From positions 1 through 5,640 of the forward strand of contig JACQCJ010000044.1 in assembly GCA_016201685.1 (NCBI GenBank): 5,640 bases of DNA, written 5' to 3'. The translations under genes were made by a program, and so were the position numbers. Each line of letters starts with the position of its first letter. Position 1 is the first letter of the stretch. Under the pieces are notes generated by a model. That model was not told where the DNA came from. It did not search any database and saw nothing but the letters and a program-made list of their open reading frames with translations. This DNA is from Candidatus Peregrinibacteria bacterium. GTDB taxonomy: Bacteria > Patescibacteriota > Gracilibacteria > Peribacterales > Peribacteraceae. This document shows positions 5,446 to 5,640 of the stretch, in pieces.

Positions 5446-5475
5446 AAGATACAAGATACAAGATACAAGATACAA
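5446..5475 (-). promoter_or_regulatory. Candidate promoter of the FtsL-like gene, formed by repeat units
   Basis: On the minus strand TTGTAT (5475-5470, 3 of 6 to TTGACA) and TATCTT (5451-5446, 4 of 6 to TATAAT) are 18 bases apart, and the ATG at 5438 follows after 7 bases. Both hexamers come from the heptamer repeat. Individually weak; the spacing is good. Confidence 0.35.
5448..5475. repeat. Tandem heptamer repeat, GATACAA x 4
   Basis: Four perfect head-to-tail copies of GATACAA (TTGTATC on the minus strand) occupy 28 bases directly upstream of the FtsL-like start codon. As the unit is 7 bases, a gain or loss of one copy would change promoter spacing and also shift any reading frame entering from the TTG at 5468. 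Confidence 0.9.
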
Positions 5476-5515
5476 ATGTTGTCGAATTGAACCTTCGAAT
5501 GTCACTGCTGTCCCG

Positions 5516-5640
5516 TTAAGCTCCAAAAAGACAGCGCTGTACTGATTCCTTCTTCTTTGCAAGCTGCGACACATTCTGCGGGGTCAGGTGCAGCAAATTG
5601 ATGAGCGAAATACGCTCCAGCGGGACTTCGCGGATCATGC
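5516..5640 (-). CDS. Unidentified protein, C-terminal 40 residues (enters from right edge)
   Basis: A minus-strand frame is open from the right edge to a TAA at 5518-5516. It encodes MIREVPLERISLINLLHLTP (residues 1-20 of the visible part), then QNVSQLAKKKESVQRCLFGA. The ATG at 5638-5636 may be internal or the start. The helical, Lys/Gln-rich end LTPQNVSQLAKKKESVQRCL could be a helix-turn-helix or a packing helix, but I do not recognise the family. It ends 77 bases before the FtsL-like start and has the same orientation. It does not resemble the C-terminus of RsmH, the usual ftsL neighbour. Confidence 0.55.
   Translation of the reverse strand, partial: MIREVPLERISLINLLHLTPQNVSQLAKKKESVQRCLFGA

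Noticed and set aside
5531..5540. Perfect 10-base palindrome ACAGCGCTGT
   Set aside because: It lies inside the putative coding frame at the right edge, and a palindrome of this length can arise by chance.
1..5640. UGA recoded as glycine, as in Gracilibacteria and Absconditabacteria
   Set aside because: Four genes end at UGA exactly where their families or the gene overlaps expect a stop (1005, 2292, 3458, 4927).

Overview
The window carries protein genes on both strands and looks like bacterial chromosome. There are no RNA genes, insertion sequences or CRISPR arrays. UGA, UAG and UAA are all used as stops, so the code is standard. My best guess for the source is a Patescibacteria/CPR bacterium, perhaps Peribacteria-like. 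This rests on the style of the small uncharacterised proteins, the compact FtsL-like protein and the absence of Shine-Dalgarno sequences, and it is inference with no marker gene behind it.

Left to right: (1) the first 39 codons of an unidentified minus-strand gene running off the left edge (1-119), with a G/C-tract and A/C-rich spacer behind it (120-205). (2) A minus-strand two-gene operon for a DrrAB-type ABC-2 exporter, with the ATPase at 1005-1829 and the permease at 206-961. (3) A divergent intergenic region (1830-1938) holding a promoter on each strand and a small palindrome. (4) A plus-strand pair of uncharacterised soluble proteins (1939-2292 and 2289-3458) joined by an ATGA overlap; the second is much more AT-rich than its surroundings. 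(5) Pyruvate kinase (3503-4927), immediately downstream on the same strand but probably with its own promoter. (6) A convergent spacer with a long imperfect inverted repeat built from ATGG octamers (4974-5074). (7) A minus-strand FtsL/DivIC-like cell-division protein (5082-5438), whose upstream region is a four-copy 7-bp tandem repeat. (8) The last 40 codons of an unidentified minus-strand gene entering from the right edge (5516-5640).

The genes do not form one pathway: the window combines an exporter, a glycolytic enzyme, a division protein and unknowns. The most striking recurring pattern is that five gene starts lack a Shine-Dalgarno sequence and instead have a -10-like TANNNT hexamer 6 to 12 bases before the start codon, which suggests leaderless or very short-leader mRNAs. 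Other points worth checking are the altered monovalent-cation site of the pyruvate kinase, the heptamer repeat that supplies promoter elements for the FtsL-like gene, and the inverted ATGG-octamer element. I did not find a clear new defence or mobile system.
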